DNA of 64,000 nt from Paenibacillus chibensis (GTDB taxonomy: Bacteria; Bacillota; Bacilli; Paenibacillales; Paenibacillaceae). The DNA lies in assembly GCF_004001045.1 (NCBI RefSeq), contig NZ_BIMK01000003.1, positions 124,001-188,000 of the forward strand. The letters run 5' to 3'. The notes under the pieces are model-generated. The model searched no databases. It had not been told where the DNA came from and was given only the letters and a program-made list of their open reading frames with translations. This document shows positions 32,919-41,981 of this stretch, piece by piece. Made by a program: the position numbers and the translations under genes. Every line of letters begins with the position of its first letter. Position 1 is the stretch's first letter.

Positions 32919-35369
32919 CTATTTTCTCAATTCCGCATGAAAAGTTTGCTCAAGCTGGCTGACAACGGCTGCATGCGCGGACGAAACCTCTTCATCCGTC
33001 AGCGTACGCTCATGGTGACGGTACACCGTCGAAATCGCGACGCTCTTTTTGCCTTCGCCCAGCTTGCTGCCTGTGAACACATCGAATACTTGGACCGACT
33101 GCAGCAATTCGCCCGCAGCCTCACGAATGACGGCCAGCATCGCTCCCGCTTCCACGCTGTCGTCAACGACGACGGCAATATCACGCTCGGAAGCCGGGAA
33201 ACGCGGAAGCTCACGGTACCGGATCTCCTGGTTGGCGTAATCGTACAGCGGCTGAAGCAGAATTTCGGCCGTGTATACATCGCCTAATCCCCGTTCCTGC
33301 TGAAGCTCCGGATGCACCTGACCCAGGGTGCCGATCAGCAACGGCTCTCCACCCTCATGGGTCAGATATACGGATGCCGAACGCCCTGGATGGTAGCCTT
33401 GAGGCTTGTTAGCCACGTAGCTGATCGAATCCTGGAGACCAAGGTATTCGAACACCGTTTCCAGTGCACCCTTCAGATCGAAGAAGTCCACTTTCTCCGG
33501 CGTTTGGTTCCACTGCTTCTGCCCGCGGCTGCCGCAAAGCAGAAGCGACAGCACCGGAAGCTCCTTAGGCTGGTCCGTCAGCTGCTCCTCCCGGCTGTAG
33601 AACACGTTGCCCATTTCGAACATCGCCAGATCATACTGCTTGCGGTTGGCGTTATATGCCGCCACGTCCAGCAGCTGCGGAATAATGCTCGTACGCAGCA
33701 CGCTCCGTTCCTCGCTCATCGGCATGGCCAGCTTGATGGCATGGCTTCCTTCCGTCAAAGCCGGGAAGAGCGCGGTCAAATCCGGATGCGTAAAGGAATA
33801 GCTGATGACTTCCTGCCATCCCCCGTGGGTGAACAATTTCCGGACTCCGCGGCGAAGCGACTGCGGCTTCGTGTAAGCTCCGGGCGTTGTCGGTCCTTCG
33901 ATCGCGGTCGTCGGAATGTTGTCGTATCCGTACAGACGCGCGATTTCCTCAATAAGATCCACGTCGCTTGTAATATCGCCGCGGCGGGTAGGCACCTTGA
34001 CTTCCAGAATGCCCTGCGCGGTATCCGCGCAGCTGAAGTGCAGGCGGTTAAAGATCGTTTTGACTTCCAGCATCGACAGCTCCGTACCCAGGAAGCGGTT
34101 CAGCTTGTCGAAGGAAAGCACGATCACTTTGTCTTCGGCCGAAGCGGGGTTCGATTCGACGATCCCTTTATGAACCGTTCCGGCCGCATAACGGGCTATC
34201 AGCGCTGCCGCGCGGTTCAGGGCCGGAATAACGGCGCCGGGATCCACTTCCTTCTCAAAGCGCAGACTGGCTTCGGAACGAAGACCGAGCTGTCTCGAGG
34301 TCTTGCGGACGATGCCGCCGTCAAATTTGGCCGACTCCAGCAAAATGTTCACGGTGCTGTCGGTCACTTCGGAGTTCAATCCACCCATGACGCCGGCAAG
34401 GGCGACGGGCTTCACGCCGTCCGTAATGAGCAGCATGTGCGGCTCCAGCTTGCGCTCCTGACCGTCGAGAGTAACCATCGTTTCGCCTTCTTGGGCCAGA
34501 CGTACATCGATAGCCCCATTCGTCAGCTGATCCGCATCAAAAGCATGCAGCGGCTGGCCGTACTCCAGCATCACATAGTTGGTGATATCGACGATATTGT
34601 TGATTGGACGCACGCCTGCGGCCATCAAACGATTTTGCATCCAGAGCGGCGAAGGGCCGATATGGACGCCGGTAATGTATCTGGCAGCATAATGGCTGCA
34701 GTGCTCCGGCGAGCTGATACGGACGGAAATATGCTCGGCAGCCGCATCGGCGACTTCGACCAGCTCCTTTTCCGGCTCAGGCAGCTTCACGTCGCGGCCG
34801 AGAATCGCCCCAACCTCATAAGCCGCGCCGAGCATGCTCAGGCAATCGGAGCGGTTCGGCGTCAGGTCGAATTCCAGCACCTCGTCGTTCAGACCCAGCA
34901 CCTGGCCGATCGGCGTTCCGATTTGCGTGGATTCCGGCAGCACCAGAATGCCTTCCTGCTGTTCCTTCGGCAGCAGCTTATCGTTCATGCCTAGCTCTTT
35001 GGCGGAGCAGATCATGCCTTGCGAAAGAGCGCCGCGCAGCTTGGCTTTTTTAATCTCGAGTCCTCCAGGCAGCTTGGCTCCCACCAGCGCCACAGGCACC
35101 TTCTGGCCGGCATCCACGTTTTTCGCGCCGCAGACGATCTGGAGCTCCTCCTCTTGCCCGGCATCGACGATGCAAATGTTCAGCTTATCCGCATCCGGAT
35201 GCTTTTCCTTCGATTTGACGTAGCCGACAACAACGTTCGAAATTCCTTTGTTGCGGTTTTCGATCTCATCGATTTCGATTCCCGCGCGCGTAATTTTCTC
35301 AGCCAGATCCTCGGCTGCCACATTTTCAAGCGAAACATAGTCCGCTAACCATTCCGTTGATACTTTCAT
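32919..35369 (-). CDS. pheT: Phenylalanyl-tRNA synthetase beta subunit
   Basis: Beta chain of the alpha2-beta2 enzyme that charges tRNA-Phe. The 816 residues show the N-terminal tRNA-binding (EMAP-II-like) domain (about 40-150), the B3/B4 editing domain, B5 (about 405-475), and the C-terminal anticodon-binding FDX-ACB domain (about 722-815, ELPRFPASERDIAVVVDD). It is 50 bases after pheS in the T-box-controlled operon. Confidence 0.97.
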   Translation of the reverse strand: MKVSTEWLADYVSLENVAAEDLAEKITRAGIEIDEIENRNKGISNVVVGYVKSKEKHPDADKLNICIVDAGQEEELQIVCGAKNVDAGQKVPVALVGAKLPGGLEIKKAKLRGALSQGMICSAKELGMNDKLLPKEQQEGILVLPESTQIGTPIGQVLGLNDEVLEFDLTPNRSDCLSMLGAAYEVGAILGRDVKLPEPEKELVEVADAAAEHISVRISSPEHCSHYAARYITGVHIGPSPLWMQNRLMAAGVRPINNIVDITNYVMLEYGQPLHAFDADQLTNGAIDVRLAQEGETMVTLDGQERKLEPHMLLITDGVKPVALAGVMGGLNSEVTDSTVNILLESAKFDGGIVRKTSRQLGLRSEASLRFEKEVDPGAVIPALNRAAALIARYAAGTVHKGIVESNPASAEDKVIVLSFDKLNRFLGTELSMLEVKTIFNRLHFSCADTAQGILEVKVPTRRGDITSDVDLIEEIARLYGYDNIPTTAIEGPTTPGAYTKPQSLRRGVRKLFTHGGWQEVISYSFTHPDLTALFPALTEGSHAIKLAMPMSEERSVLRTSIIPQLLDVAAYNANRKQYDLAMFEMGNVFYSREEQLTDQPKELPVLSLLLCGSRGQKQWNQTPEKVDFFDLKGALETVFEYLGLQDSISYVANKPQGYHPGRSASVYLTHEGGEPLLIGTLGQVHPELQQERGLGDVYTAEILLQPLYDYANQEIRYRELPRFPASERDIAVVVDDSVEAGAMLAVIREAAGELLQSVQVFDVFTGSKLGEGKKSVAISTVYRHHERTLTDEEVSSAHAAVVSQLEQTFHAELRK

Positions 35370-35419
35370 CCCGGGTCCCTTCCTTCTTTCCTTATTCGGC
35401 TTGCGCTTTCTGTTTCCGC

Positions 35420-36457
35420 CTACATGCGGGCAAACTGTTTCAAAAATGCCATGTCACTGCTATAGAAATGACGAATATCGTCAATGCCGTATTTCAAAAT
35501 TGCGATCCGCTCTACGCCCATGCCGAAAGCAAAGCCGCTGTATTTTTCCGGATCATAGCCGCCCATTTCGAGCACCTTCGGATGCACCATGCCGCAGCCC
35601 AGGATTTCCAGCCAACCCGTGTGCTTGCACATCCGGCAGCCGCTGCCGCCGCATTTCACGCAGGTCACATCCACTTCCGCGCTTGGCTCGGTGAACGGAA
35701 AGAAGCTCGGACGAAGACGGATTTGCGTATTGGGACCGAACATCTCCTGCACGAACTGAAGCAGCGTGCCTTTCAGGTCGCTCATGCGGATGTTTTCGCC
35801 GATAACCAGGCCTTCGATTTGATTGAACTGGAAGGAATGCGTCGCATCGTCGTCATCGCGGCGGTATACCTTGCCCGGGCAGATGACTTTGACAGGCACT
35901 TCTCCCTGCATTTTTTCCATGGTACGAATCTGTACCGGGGAAGTCTGCGTACGCATGAGCAGTTCTTCCGTAATGTAGAACGTATCCTGCATATCGCGGG
36001 CAGGGTGGTTCTTCGGAAGATTCAGCGCTTCGAAGTTGTAGTAGTCGGTCTCCACTTCCGGACCTTCCGCGATGTGATAGCCCATGCCGATGAAAATCTC
36101 TTCGATTTCCTCCACGACCTTGTTCAGCGGATGGATCCCGCCCTGCGCCATTTTGCGGCCCGGGAGCGTAACATCGATTTTTTCCGCCTGCAGGCGCTGC
36201 TCGGTTTCGGCTTTTTGGAATGCCTCCTGCTTGGATTCGATCAGCTCCTCGATCGCCCCGCGCACATCGTTCGCGACCTGGCCGATGACCGGACGTTCTT
36301 CGGCGCTAAGTCCTCCCATGCCGCGCAAAATCTCGGTCAAAGCACCTTTTTTGCCCAAATATTTGACGCGCAGATCATTCAGCTTCTGCACATCTTCCAC
36401 ACCCTGAAGCTGTTCCAGGGCTTCCTGCCGCAGCGCTTCGAGTTTTTCCTTCATCAT
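35420..36457 (-). CDS. pheS: Phenylalanyl-tRNA synthetase alpha subunit
   Basis: Catalytic alpha chain: an N-terminal coiled-coil arm (about 1-85) and the class II core with motif 2 ([20 protein letters not shown]) and motif 3 ([15 protein letters not shown]). The length of 345 is normal. The ribosome-binding site AGGAGG precedes two consecutive ATG codons; either 36457 or 36454 could be used. Expression is governed by the T-box leader, which reads uncharged tRNA-Phe. Confidence 0.97.
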   Translation of the reverse strand: MMKEKLEALRQEALEQLQGVEDVQKLNDLRVKYLGKKGALTEILRGMGGLSAEERPVIGQVANDVRGAIEELIESKQEAFQKAETEQRLQAEKIDVTLPGRKMAQGGIHPLNKVVEEIEEIFIGMGYHIAEGPEVETDYYNFEALNLPKNHPARDMQDTFYITEELLMRTQTSPVQIRTMEKMQGEVPVKVICPGKVYRRDDDDATHSFQFNQIEGLVIGENIRMSDLKGTLLQFVQEMFGPNTQIRLRPSFFPFTEPSAEVDVTCVKCGGSGCRMCKHTGWLEILGCGMVHPKVLEMGGYDPEKYSGFAFGMGVERIAILKYGIDDIRHFYSSDMAFLKQFARM

Positions 36458-36564
36458 CTTTGCCTCCTTCTCAAAATAAAACGTACCGCTGGTGCTGTCC
36501 CTTGCCTGCTACAAACGCGGATCTGCGCCCGCCGCTGCAAGCCCATAGGGCTTTCGGTGAAAAC

Positions 36565-36867
36565 AAAAAAGGCCTTTTCTCCCGGAAAGGGACGAAAAGA
36601 CCGTGGTACCACCCTTGTTAGAACCGCTCGACCCGTAAACGCTGTCTAGCCTGTTCTCACTTTCATCGCTGTAACGGCGCGAGCGCCGGTATTCCCTACT
36701 TAACGCTTGCCGGTCATGCCGGCCAAATGTTCAGGAAACTGCTCCGGAGGGAATTTCGGCAGCCTGTTACTGTAGAAACGCTCTCAATCTGCGGCGTCTC
36801 CTCCCTGTAAAGTGGCACTGCTTACTTGTCTCCATCATGGCATTTCAAATTGTTGTTAAAATCATCT
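36565..36867 (-). ncRNA. T-box leader of pheST
   Basis: The minus strand contains the T-box sequence AAGGGTGGTACCACGG (36601-36616) followed by a terminator whose stem is GGTCTTTTC/GAAAAGGCC with TTTTTT (36565-36602). A long stem-I region lies upstream, and a TTC phenylalanine codon is present in a plausible specifier position (CGTTTCTACAG), though I did not fold the RNA. Uncharged tRNA-Phe should prevent termination. Confidence 0.95.
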
Positions 36868-36873
36868 TAGGAC

Positions 36874-36902
36874 GTTATATTCATGCTGCACACTATAGTC
36901 TA
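36874..36902 (-). promoter_or_regulatory. Promoter of the pheST operon
   Basis: TAGACT (36897-36902) and TATAAC (36874-36879) on the minus strand, spaced 17 bases, directly upstream of the T-box. Confidence 0.6.
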
Positions 36903-36913
36903 CTATTATAAGT

Positions 36914-36953
36914 AAAAAAGGCGGACCTGGCAAGTCATTGCCTGGCCCGCCGG
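36914..36953 (-). terminator. Terminator after the ABC-F gene
   Basis: GGCGGGCCAGGCA and TGCCAGGTCCGCC form a long stem with two mismatches, followed by TTTTTTACTT on the minus strand. Confidence 0.85.
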
Positions 36954-36964
36954 GTTAATGCCGA

Positions 36965-38806
36965 TTACAGGCTCTCCAGTTCCTTCCTCAGTCGGCGGAT
37001 TTCGCGCATGCGCTCCTCGCCGCCCTCCGCATCCTCGATTCCAAGCAGTCTCGCGACTTCCCATTCAAGCCCGAGCCGGCGGTTTTCCCGCTCCGCGTCC
37101 TCCTTCACTGCTCCGCCGTTTCTCTTCAGACGCTCTTCCTCTTCTTCCACCGTGCCTTCAAACAGCTCGGGCTTCCGCTCCGGAGAGAGCGTCAGGAGCC
37201 GGTTGGCCAGCTTGCGCACGAGCATCCGGTCATGCGACACGGCCACCAAGGCCCCCGGATACGCGGCAAGGGCTTCCTCCACAACCTCTCGGGTCTGAAT
37301 ATCCAGGTAATTCGTCGGCTCATCCAGCACCAGCAGATTAGCACCGCTGAAATACAGCTGCACGAACGCGGCCCGGCATTTTTCTCCCATGCTGAGATCG
37401 CCGATGTTTTTAAACACGTCTTCCCGGGAAAAGAGAAAGCATCCCAGAATCGTGCGCGCATGCGTCTCCGTCATATTCGGCAGGCGCAGCAGGCTCTCCA
37501 GCAGCGTTTCTTTTTCATTCAGTCCCTCCAGCTCCTGCGAGAAATAGCCGATGCTCACGGCCGGGTGCAGCCATACGGCGCCTTCGTCCGGCGCAAGCTC
37601 CCCGAGAATCAGTTTCAGCAGCGTAGACTTGCCGCTTCCGTTTACTCCCCTCACCGCAAGCCGGTCACCCCGTGACAGCAGCAGATCCAAATTGTCGAAC
37701 AGCCGCTGATCTCCGTAGCCGAAGGATACCCCCTCCAACCGCAGCAGAATGCGGGCCGCAAAGCCCGCATCCCCCAGCTGCATGCTCATCGCGGGGGCGT
37801 TCTTCGGCTTCTCGACGCTGCTTTGCTCCAGCCGCTCCAGTTCCTTTTGCTTGGCATGGTATCTGGAAATGTTTTTCTTGGCCTTGGCTTTGTAATAAGG
37901 CGTCGCTGCCTTGGTTTCCGTATTTTTATTGGCCGATTTTTCGGCATGATGAAACCATTCCTGGTAGTTGCGGATCGATTCCTCCAATGCTTCCCTGGCC
38001 AGCTTCTGCTTCTTGTACAGCGACTCCTGCTCACGCAGCTCCCGGTCCTTCTCCCGCTTGTAGTCGGTATAACCGCCCTTGTATTTCTTGACGCCCTCGG
38101 CGGATAGCTCGCATATCCCCGTCGCGACATGGTCCAGGAATGTCCGGTCATGGGATACCAGCAGCACGGTGCCCTCGTAGCGGTTCAGCCATTGCTCGAG
38201 CCAGCCCAGGCTGTCTTCGTCCAAGTGGTTGGTCGGCTCGTCGAGCAGCAGGAATGCCGGACGCTTGACGAGGAGCGCCGCCAGCCTTACCCTCGTTTTT
38301 TGCCCGCCGCTTAAATCGGCGAACGGTACCGCCCACAGCTCCTGTCCGATATTCAGCATCGTAAGCGTCTTTTCCAGATCGATTTCCCACTGGAAACCGC
38401 CATGCTCTTCATACCGCTCCAGGGCTTCGCCGTAAGCTTCGAGGACTTTGCCGTCTGCGGCTGCGTCCGGGTCCGAGAGTTCTTTTTCCAGCTTACGAAC
38501 CCGCTCCTTCATCTCCCACAGCCCGCCGCTGTCCTTTCCGGCAGCCGCCAGGGTCGTCAAGGACATCAGGGAATCGGAGCTTTGGTCCATCATCCCCCAT
38601 TCCGACAGGGGAAGTCCCCGTTCCACGGTGCCGAGGTCCGGCAGCAGCTGTCCGGTCAACACTTTCATCAGCGTCGTCTTTCCGGCTCCGTTCACCCCGA
38701 ACAGTGCCAGCTTCTCACCTTCGTATATGTCAACATCCACATTCTCGAAAATGGTCTTCCCTTTAAATTCTTTGGCTAGGTTTTTCGTTTTCACAATGTT
38801 CAACAT
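36965..38806 (-). CDS. ABC-F family ATPase (ribosome-associated, possible resistance factor)
   Basis: A soluble 613-residue protein with two ABC ATPase domains and no membrane part. NBD1: Walker A FGVNGAGKTTL, signature LSGGQKTRVRL, Walker B LLLDEPTNHLDEDS. NBD2: VNGSGKSTLLKL, degenerate signature LSMGEKCRAAF, LLVLDEPTNYLDIQT. The interdomain linker (about 230-345, charged helices) is the part that reaches into the ribosomal exit site in this family. Such proteins free ribosomes from antibiotics (Vga, Lsa, VmlR) or act as translation factors. The leader contains terminator hairpins, as in regulated resistance members. Resistance role is inference. Confidence 0.85.
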   Translation of the reverse strand: MLNIVKTKNLAKEFKGKTIFENVDVDIYEGEKLALFGVNGAGKTTLMKVLTGQLLPDLGTVERGLPLSEWGMMDQSSDSLMSLTTLAAAGKDSGGLWEMKERVRKLEKELSDPDAAADGKVLEAYGEALERYEEHGGFQWEIDLEKTLTMLNIGQELWAVPFADLSGGQKTRVRLAALLVKRPAFLLLDEPTNHLDEDSLGWLEQWLNRYEGTVLLVSHDRTFLDHVATGICELSAEGVKKYKGGYTDYKREKDRELREQESLYKKQKLAREALEESIRNYQEWFHHAEKSANKNTETKAATPYYKAKAKKNISRYHAKQKELERLEQSSVEKPKNAPAMSMQLGDAGFAARILLRLEGVSFGYGDQRLFDNLDLLLSRGDRLAVRGVNGSGKSTLLKLILGELAPDEGAVWLHPAVSIGYFSQELEGLNEKETLLESLLRLPNMTETHARTILGCFLFSREDVFKNIGDLSMGEKCRAAFVQLYFSGANLLVLDEPTNYLDIQTREVVEEALAAYPGALVAVSHDRMLVRKLANRLLTLSPERKPELFEGTVEEEEERLKRNGGAVKEDAERENRRLGLEWEVARLLGIEDAEGGEERMREIRRLRKELESL

Positions 38807-38943
38807 TAAGCATCACCCTTTAGGTCAGATATAGGTAGAAGCTTCGGTAAAGCGCAGTCAGCCCTTCAGCGAAGGACGGGATGCTGTTCGAAAGCTTCTC
38901 TGGCTTGCCGGATTGCCGTTTCCTCTGAGCTTGCCTTTCCGGC

Positions 38944-38975
38944 AACAAAAAAACCGCAGGCAGGACGCCTACGGC
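38944..38975 (-). terminator. Terminator hairpin in the ABC-F leader
   Basis: CCGTAGGC and GCCTGCGG pair around GTCCT on the minus strand and run into TTTTTTTG. It lies about 140 bases before the ABC-F start codon, consistent with attenuation. Confidence 0.7.
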
Positions 38976-39043
38976 AGGGATTTTTGAATCATTGATGCCT
39001 ATTGCAAACAAGGGTTGCGCAAAAGCCATGGTCTACAGCTGCA

Positions 39044-39072
39044 AAAAACCATAACCTTCCGTTAGGTCATGG
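39044..39072 (-). terminator. Second terminator-like hairpin in the ABC-F leader
   Basis: CATGACCT and AGGTTATG pair (one G-U) around a 6-base loop, followed by GTTTTTTG on the minus strand. Confidence 0.55.
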
Positions 39073-39462
39073 ACGCTTAAAAACGCTTAAGAACACAGAA
39101 AAAAGCATTTTCCGCATCCATAAACAAGGTCCACGAACACCCTCAAATAGACATAACAATCCTCTTCCCTGCGCTAGGCGCAGAAACTGCTTGGTTTCAA
39201 CATATGCATGTTGGCTCGCAGATTAAAGAGAACAGTCATGTATATCCATCGTCTGTGTGGTTACCTCATTTTCTACAGGATAAATGCTTGCCGTTATTTT
39301 AACAAATTCTCCAGTAAATTGGAAGCCTAAATAACAATCCAAGGTCCGTGTACATCTCCGGGTGTATATGCACATCTCATAATCAACATGCGGAACGACG
39401 TCTGCCGATGGCTGCCTTGTTATGCTGTACTCATCACAAAAAAACAAAAGGTGGTTATCGAA

Positions 39463-39927
39463 ATGAACAGTTATACATCCTATATTGTCATGATTATCCT
39501 CGTCATTTGGCTGACGGCAAGAGAAAAAGCGGTACGGCCCTCCAGAATGTGGATTGTCCCTATACTGTGGTCGTACATGGTTATTTCCGGCATCCGGTGG
39601 CAGTCCATTGACGCAGAACAGCTCGCCATGTTTGCCGTCTGCCTTCTTCTCGGTTTGGCAACCGGAGTCTTCCGGGGTAAAATGGAAAAAATGCGTTCCG
39701 GTTCGAATGGGCAAATTACCGTGCAGGGCTCCATCGCGAGCATCGCTTTATTCGTTGTCGTGCTGGGCCTGCGCATGCTTGCGGAATACTGGGGGCAGAC
39801 GCATTCCTTCTTTAATATTGCGAATGCGCTTCTCTTCATCCCGCTCGGATCCGTTTGCGCGCGCAGTTATGTAATCTATCAGCGTTATCAGGCGATGAGC
39901 AGTCCCAGCCGGGGCCGCAGTATGTAA
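39463..39927 (+). CDS. CcdC-like membrane protein
   Basis: A 154-residue protein with about four membrane helices (about 5-20, 27-45, 52-68, 86-105, plus a possible fifth at 118-135). SYIVMIILVIWLTAREK and RPSRMWIVPILW fit the CcdC/DUF1453 domain. AAAGGTGG lies 8 bases before ATG 39463; the upstream extension of the frame has no such site. It is followed after 46 bases by a NarL-type kinase and regulator and may be their accessory component. Biochemical function unknown. Confidence 0.65.
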   Translation: MNSYTSYIVMIILVIWLTAREKAVRPSRMWIVPILWSYMVISGIRWQSIDAEQLAMFAVCLLLGLATGVFRGKMEKMRSGSNGQITVQGSIASIALFVVVLGLRMLAEYWGQTHSFFNIANALLFIPLGSVCARSYVIYQRYQAMSSPSRGRSM

Positions 39928-39973
39928 GCAAACATTTGCCGCTTGCCTGAAGCAAGCTTGAAGGAGTTCGGCT

Positions 39974-41221
39974 ATGGAAACCGGTTATGACGAGACGAGA
40001 GCCCAAACAACCAATTCGTTTATCAGAAAAATACTCCTGAGCTCGCTCCTCGTCTATTTTATGATCCTCAATATGAAGAGCGGCCTGCTTGAAACGGCCC
40101 TGCTGGGAGTACTTCTGGCTATTCTTGCATTAATTCTGGTCTGGAAGCCGGAATATGTCATCCGGAGAGGTCCGGCCGCCGCTTTTTCCGTGGTGATCCT
40201 GATTGGCACGCTATCGTATTGGATCATGTATGTTCTTGGCGGGAACACTTACTTCGTTATTTTTTTCCTGATCGGGTGGTCCACTTACCGGCTTCCGCAA
40301 GCCTACTCCGCTGCATATACGCTTTTGAATATTGCTGTTTCCGTCATCCTCTGGTTTATTCAGGAGAAGCAATCCGTGGAGTCGGTACTGGCCCAGTGCA
40401 TGGTCTTGACCGCCGTTTACCTGCTGCTATGGGCAGGAAGGCTCCGAAGAGAGACAAGAATGATGAAAGAGGAGCATCTCAAAGAGCTTACGACCGCTCA
40501 TCAGCAGCTGGAAACGGCATACAGCCGCCTCCGCCAGGCGCACGAGGAGCTGGAGGAAACCTCGGAGCAAGCCCTGCGTTACGCTGTTTTGGAAGAAAGA
40601 AGCCGCATTGCCGCGGATATTCATGACAGCATCGGGCATGGCTTGACCTCCGTCATCGTTCAGCTGCAAGCCCTTCCCTATATGATCGAAGCTTCGCCGG
40701 AAGAAGCGGGCAAGACGCTGCGGAACGTGACGGAGGTCGCTCGCGAATGTCTGCAGGACGTAAGGACGGTCGTCCACGAGATGGGGCTTCCCCGCCACAG
40801 CGAAGGCATCCTCGAGCTGAAAAACATGGCGGTTAGCTTCAGTGAGCAGAACGGCCTTCCCGTTTCTTTTGCCGCGGATGTGCAAGGAAAGATCCCTTCG
40901 GAGCAGATTTACGTGCTCTATCGCGTCCTGCAGGAGGCGTTGACCAACATTCTCCGGCACGCCCGGGCTACCCGCGCCGAAGTTGTATTATCCGGAACCA
41001 AAGACGGCATCGTCATGAGCATTCGCGACGACGGGCAGGCTGAAGGCCCGGTATCTCCCGGATTCGGCCTGTCTGCCATGAAAGCCCGATGCGGGAAAGC
41101 AGGCGGGGCTTTACGGATCGAACCTCTCCTTCCCCACGGACTGGAGATCAGAGCCGAGCTTCCGATGAAATCTGAACCGCTAAAACCAATAACAGAGGGG
41201 AATGAAAGCTATGCTCCCTGA
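39974..41221 (+). CDS. NarL-type sensor histidine kinase (DesK/LiaS-like)
   Basis: A 415-residue kinase. Residues 18-155 contain five or six membrane helices with short loops, suggesting a membrane-intrinsic stimulus. A coiled coil (about 160-205) leads to HisKA_3 with His217 in RIAADIHDSIGHGLTSV and a short HATPase domain (YRVLQEALTNILRHARA; SIRDDGQAEG; GFGLSAMKARC). It overlaps the regulator gene by 11 bases. The nearest targets are not apparent; the adjacent CcdC-like gene is a candidate partner. Confidence 0.9.
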   Translation: METGYDETRAQTTNSFIRKILLSSLLVYFMILNMKSGLLETALLGVLLAILALILVWKPEYVIRRGPAAAFSVVILIGTLSYWIMYVLGGNTYFVIFFLIGWSTYRLPQAYSAAYTLLNIAVSVILWFIQEKQSVESVLAQCMVLTAVYLLLWAGRLRRETRMMKEEHLKELTTAHQQLETAYSRLRQAHEELEETSEQALRYAVLEERSRIAADIHDSIGHGLTSVIVQLQALPYMIEASPEEAGKTLRNVTEVARECLQDVRTVVHEMGLPRHSEGILELKNMAVSFSEQNGLPVSFAADVQGKIPSEQIYVLYRVLQEALTNILRHARATRAEVVLSGTKDGIVMSIRDDGQAEGPVSPGFGLSAMKARCGKAGGALRIEPLLPHGLEIRAELPMKSEPLKPITEGNESYAP

Positions 41222-41882
41222 ACGGATCCGCGTAATCATCGCGGATGATCAGCCCTTGATCCGGCATGGCATCGGGTTCATCATTAAAGCCCAAAAAGAT
41301 ATGGAGTGGTGCGGGGAAGCAGGTGACGGGCACGAGGCCGTTTCGCTTGCACTCAGGGAACACCCGCATATCGCGCTCATGGACGTGCAGATGCCCGGCT
41401 TCGACGGTATCGAGGCGACGCGTGAGCTACGGCGCCTGCTGCCGGACTGCAAGGTCATTATTTTGACCACCTTCGATCTGGAAGAATACGTGTATGAAGG
41501 CATCCGTGCCGGAGCCGTCGGATATTTGCTGAAAGATGCGGCCCCGGAGGAGCTCCTGCATTCCATCCGTGCGGCCAGCCGCGGGGAGGCTATTTACCGT
41601 ACCGGCGCCGCGGCAAGAATGATCACCGAGGCGCTGCGCCTGGCGGATGCCTCCGGAAGCCGGAAAGATACCCTGACCTCGCTGCCCGATCCGCTTACCG
41701 ACCGCGAGCTTGAAGTGCTGCAGGAAATGGCATACGGTTTGAAAAATGAAGATATCGCCGTCAAGCTGCATATCAGCGAAAGCACGGTGAAAACCCATGT
41801 TCACCGCATCCTGCAAAAAATAGAGGCCGAAGACCGCACGCAGGCCGTTGTGCTGGCCATCCGGAACCGCTGGGTGCAATAA
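41211..41882 (+). CDS. NarL/FixJ-family response regulator
   Basis: A 223-residue regulator: receiver domain with ADDQPLIRHG, phospho-acceptor Asp58 in LMDVQMPGFDG and lysine in YLLKDAAPEE; LuxR-type helix-turn-helix at the end (PLTDRELEVLQEMAYGLKN, ISESTVKTHVHRI). The ATG at 41211 is chosen because GAGGGG lies 10 bases upstream; the ATG at 41202 is too close to it. It forms a pair with the kinase. Confidence 0.92.
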   Translation: MLPERIRVIIADDQPLIRHGIGFIIKAQKDMEWCGEAGDGHEAVSLALREHPHIALMDVQMPGFDGIEATRELRRLLPDCKVIILTTFDLEEYVYEGIRAGAVGYLLKDAAPEELLHSIRAASRGEAIYRTGAAARMITEALRLADASGSRKDTLTSLPDPLTDRELEVLQEMAYGLKNEDIAVKLHISESTVKTHVHRILQKIEAEDRTQAVVLAIRNRWVQ

Positions 41883-41920
41883 ACCGAGCCCAGCCCGCAA
41901 TTGGAAACTTTCGGCTCTAT

Positions 41921-41967
41921 ATAGTAAAGGACCCTCCTGGCTTCAGGAGGGTCCTTTACTATTTTTC
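41921..41967. terminator. Strong terminator between convergent genes
   Basis: AGTAAAGGACCCTCCTG and CAGGAGGGTCCTTTACT form a 17-bp perfect stem with a 4-base loop, flanked by ATTTTT on the plus strand. Ends the NarL-type operon and probably the sugar operon on the opposite strand. Confidence 0.93.
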
Positions 41968-41981
41968 CTACTATAAATGGT

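Larger units (their letters stand above)
38807..39240 (-). promoter_or_regulatory. Long leader of the ABC-F gene with tandem terminator hairpins
   Basis: No gene is evident in this stretch. On the minus strand it holds two terminator-like hairpins (39044-39072 and 38944-38975) upstream of the ABC-F start. Two short frames are possible leader peptides: a 17-codon frame starting ATG 39049 (MVFCSCRPW...) and a 69-codon frame starting ATG 39029 (MAFAQPLFAIG...). Neither has an ideal ribosome-binding site. I found no convincing promoter. Confidence 0.45.

Noticed and set aside
33312-34994. 560-codon open frame on the plus strand
   Set aside because: Entirely antisense to pheT, no ribosome-binding site or recognisable domains; composition is the mirror of the synthetase codons.
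35357-36649. 430-codon frame on the plus strand
   Set aside because: Antisense to pheS and running through the T-box leader; no support.
38820-39029. 69-codon frame as a normal gene
   Set aside because: It spans a terminator hairpin in the ABC-F leader, has a weak ribosome-binding site and no recognisable domain; kept only as a possible leader peptide.
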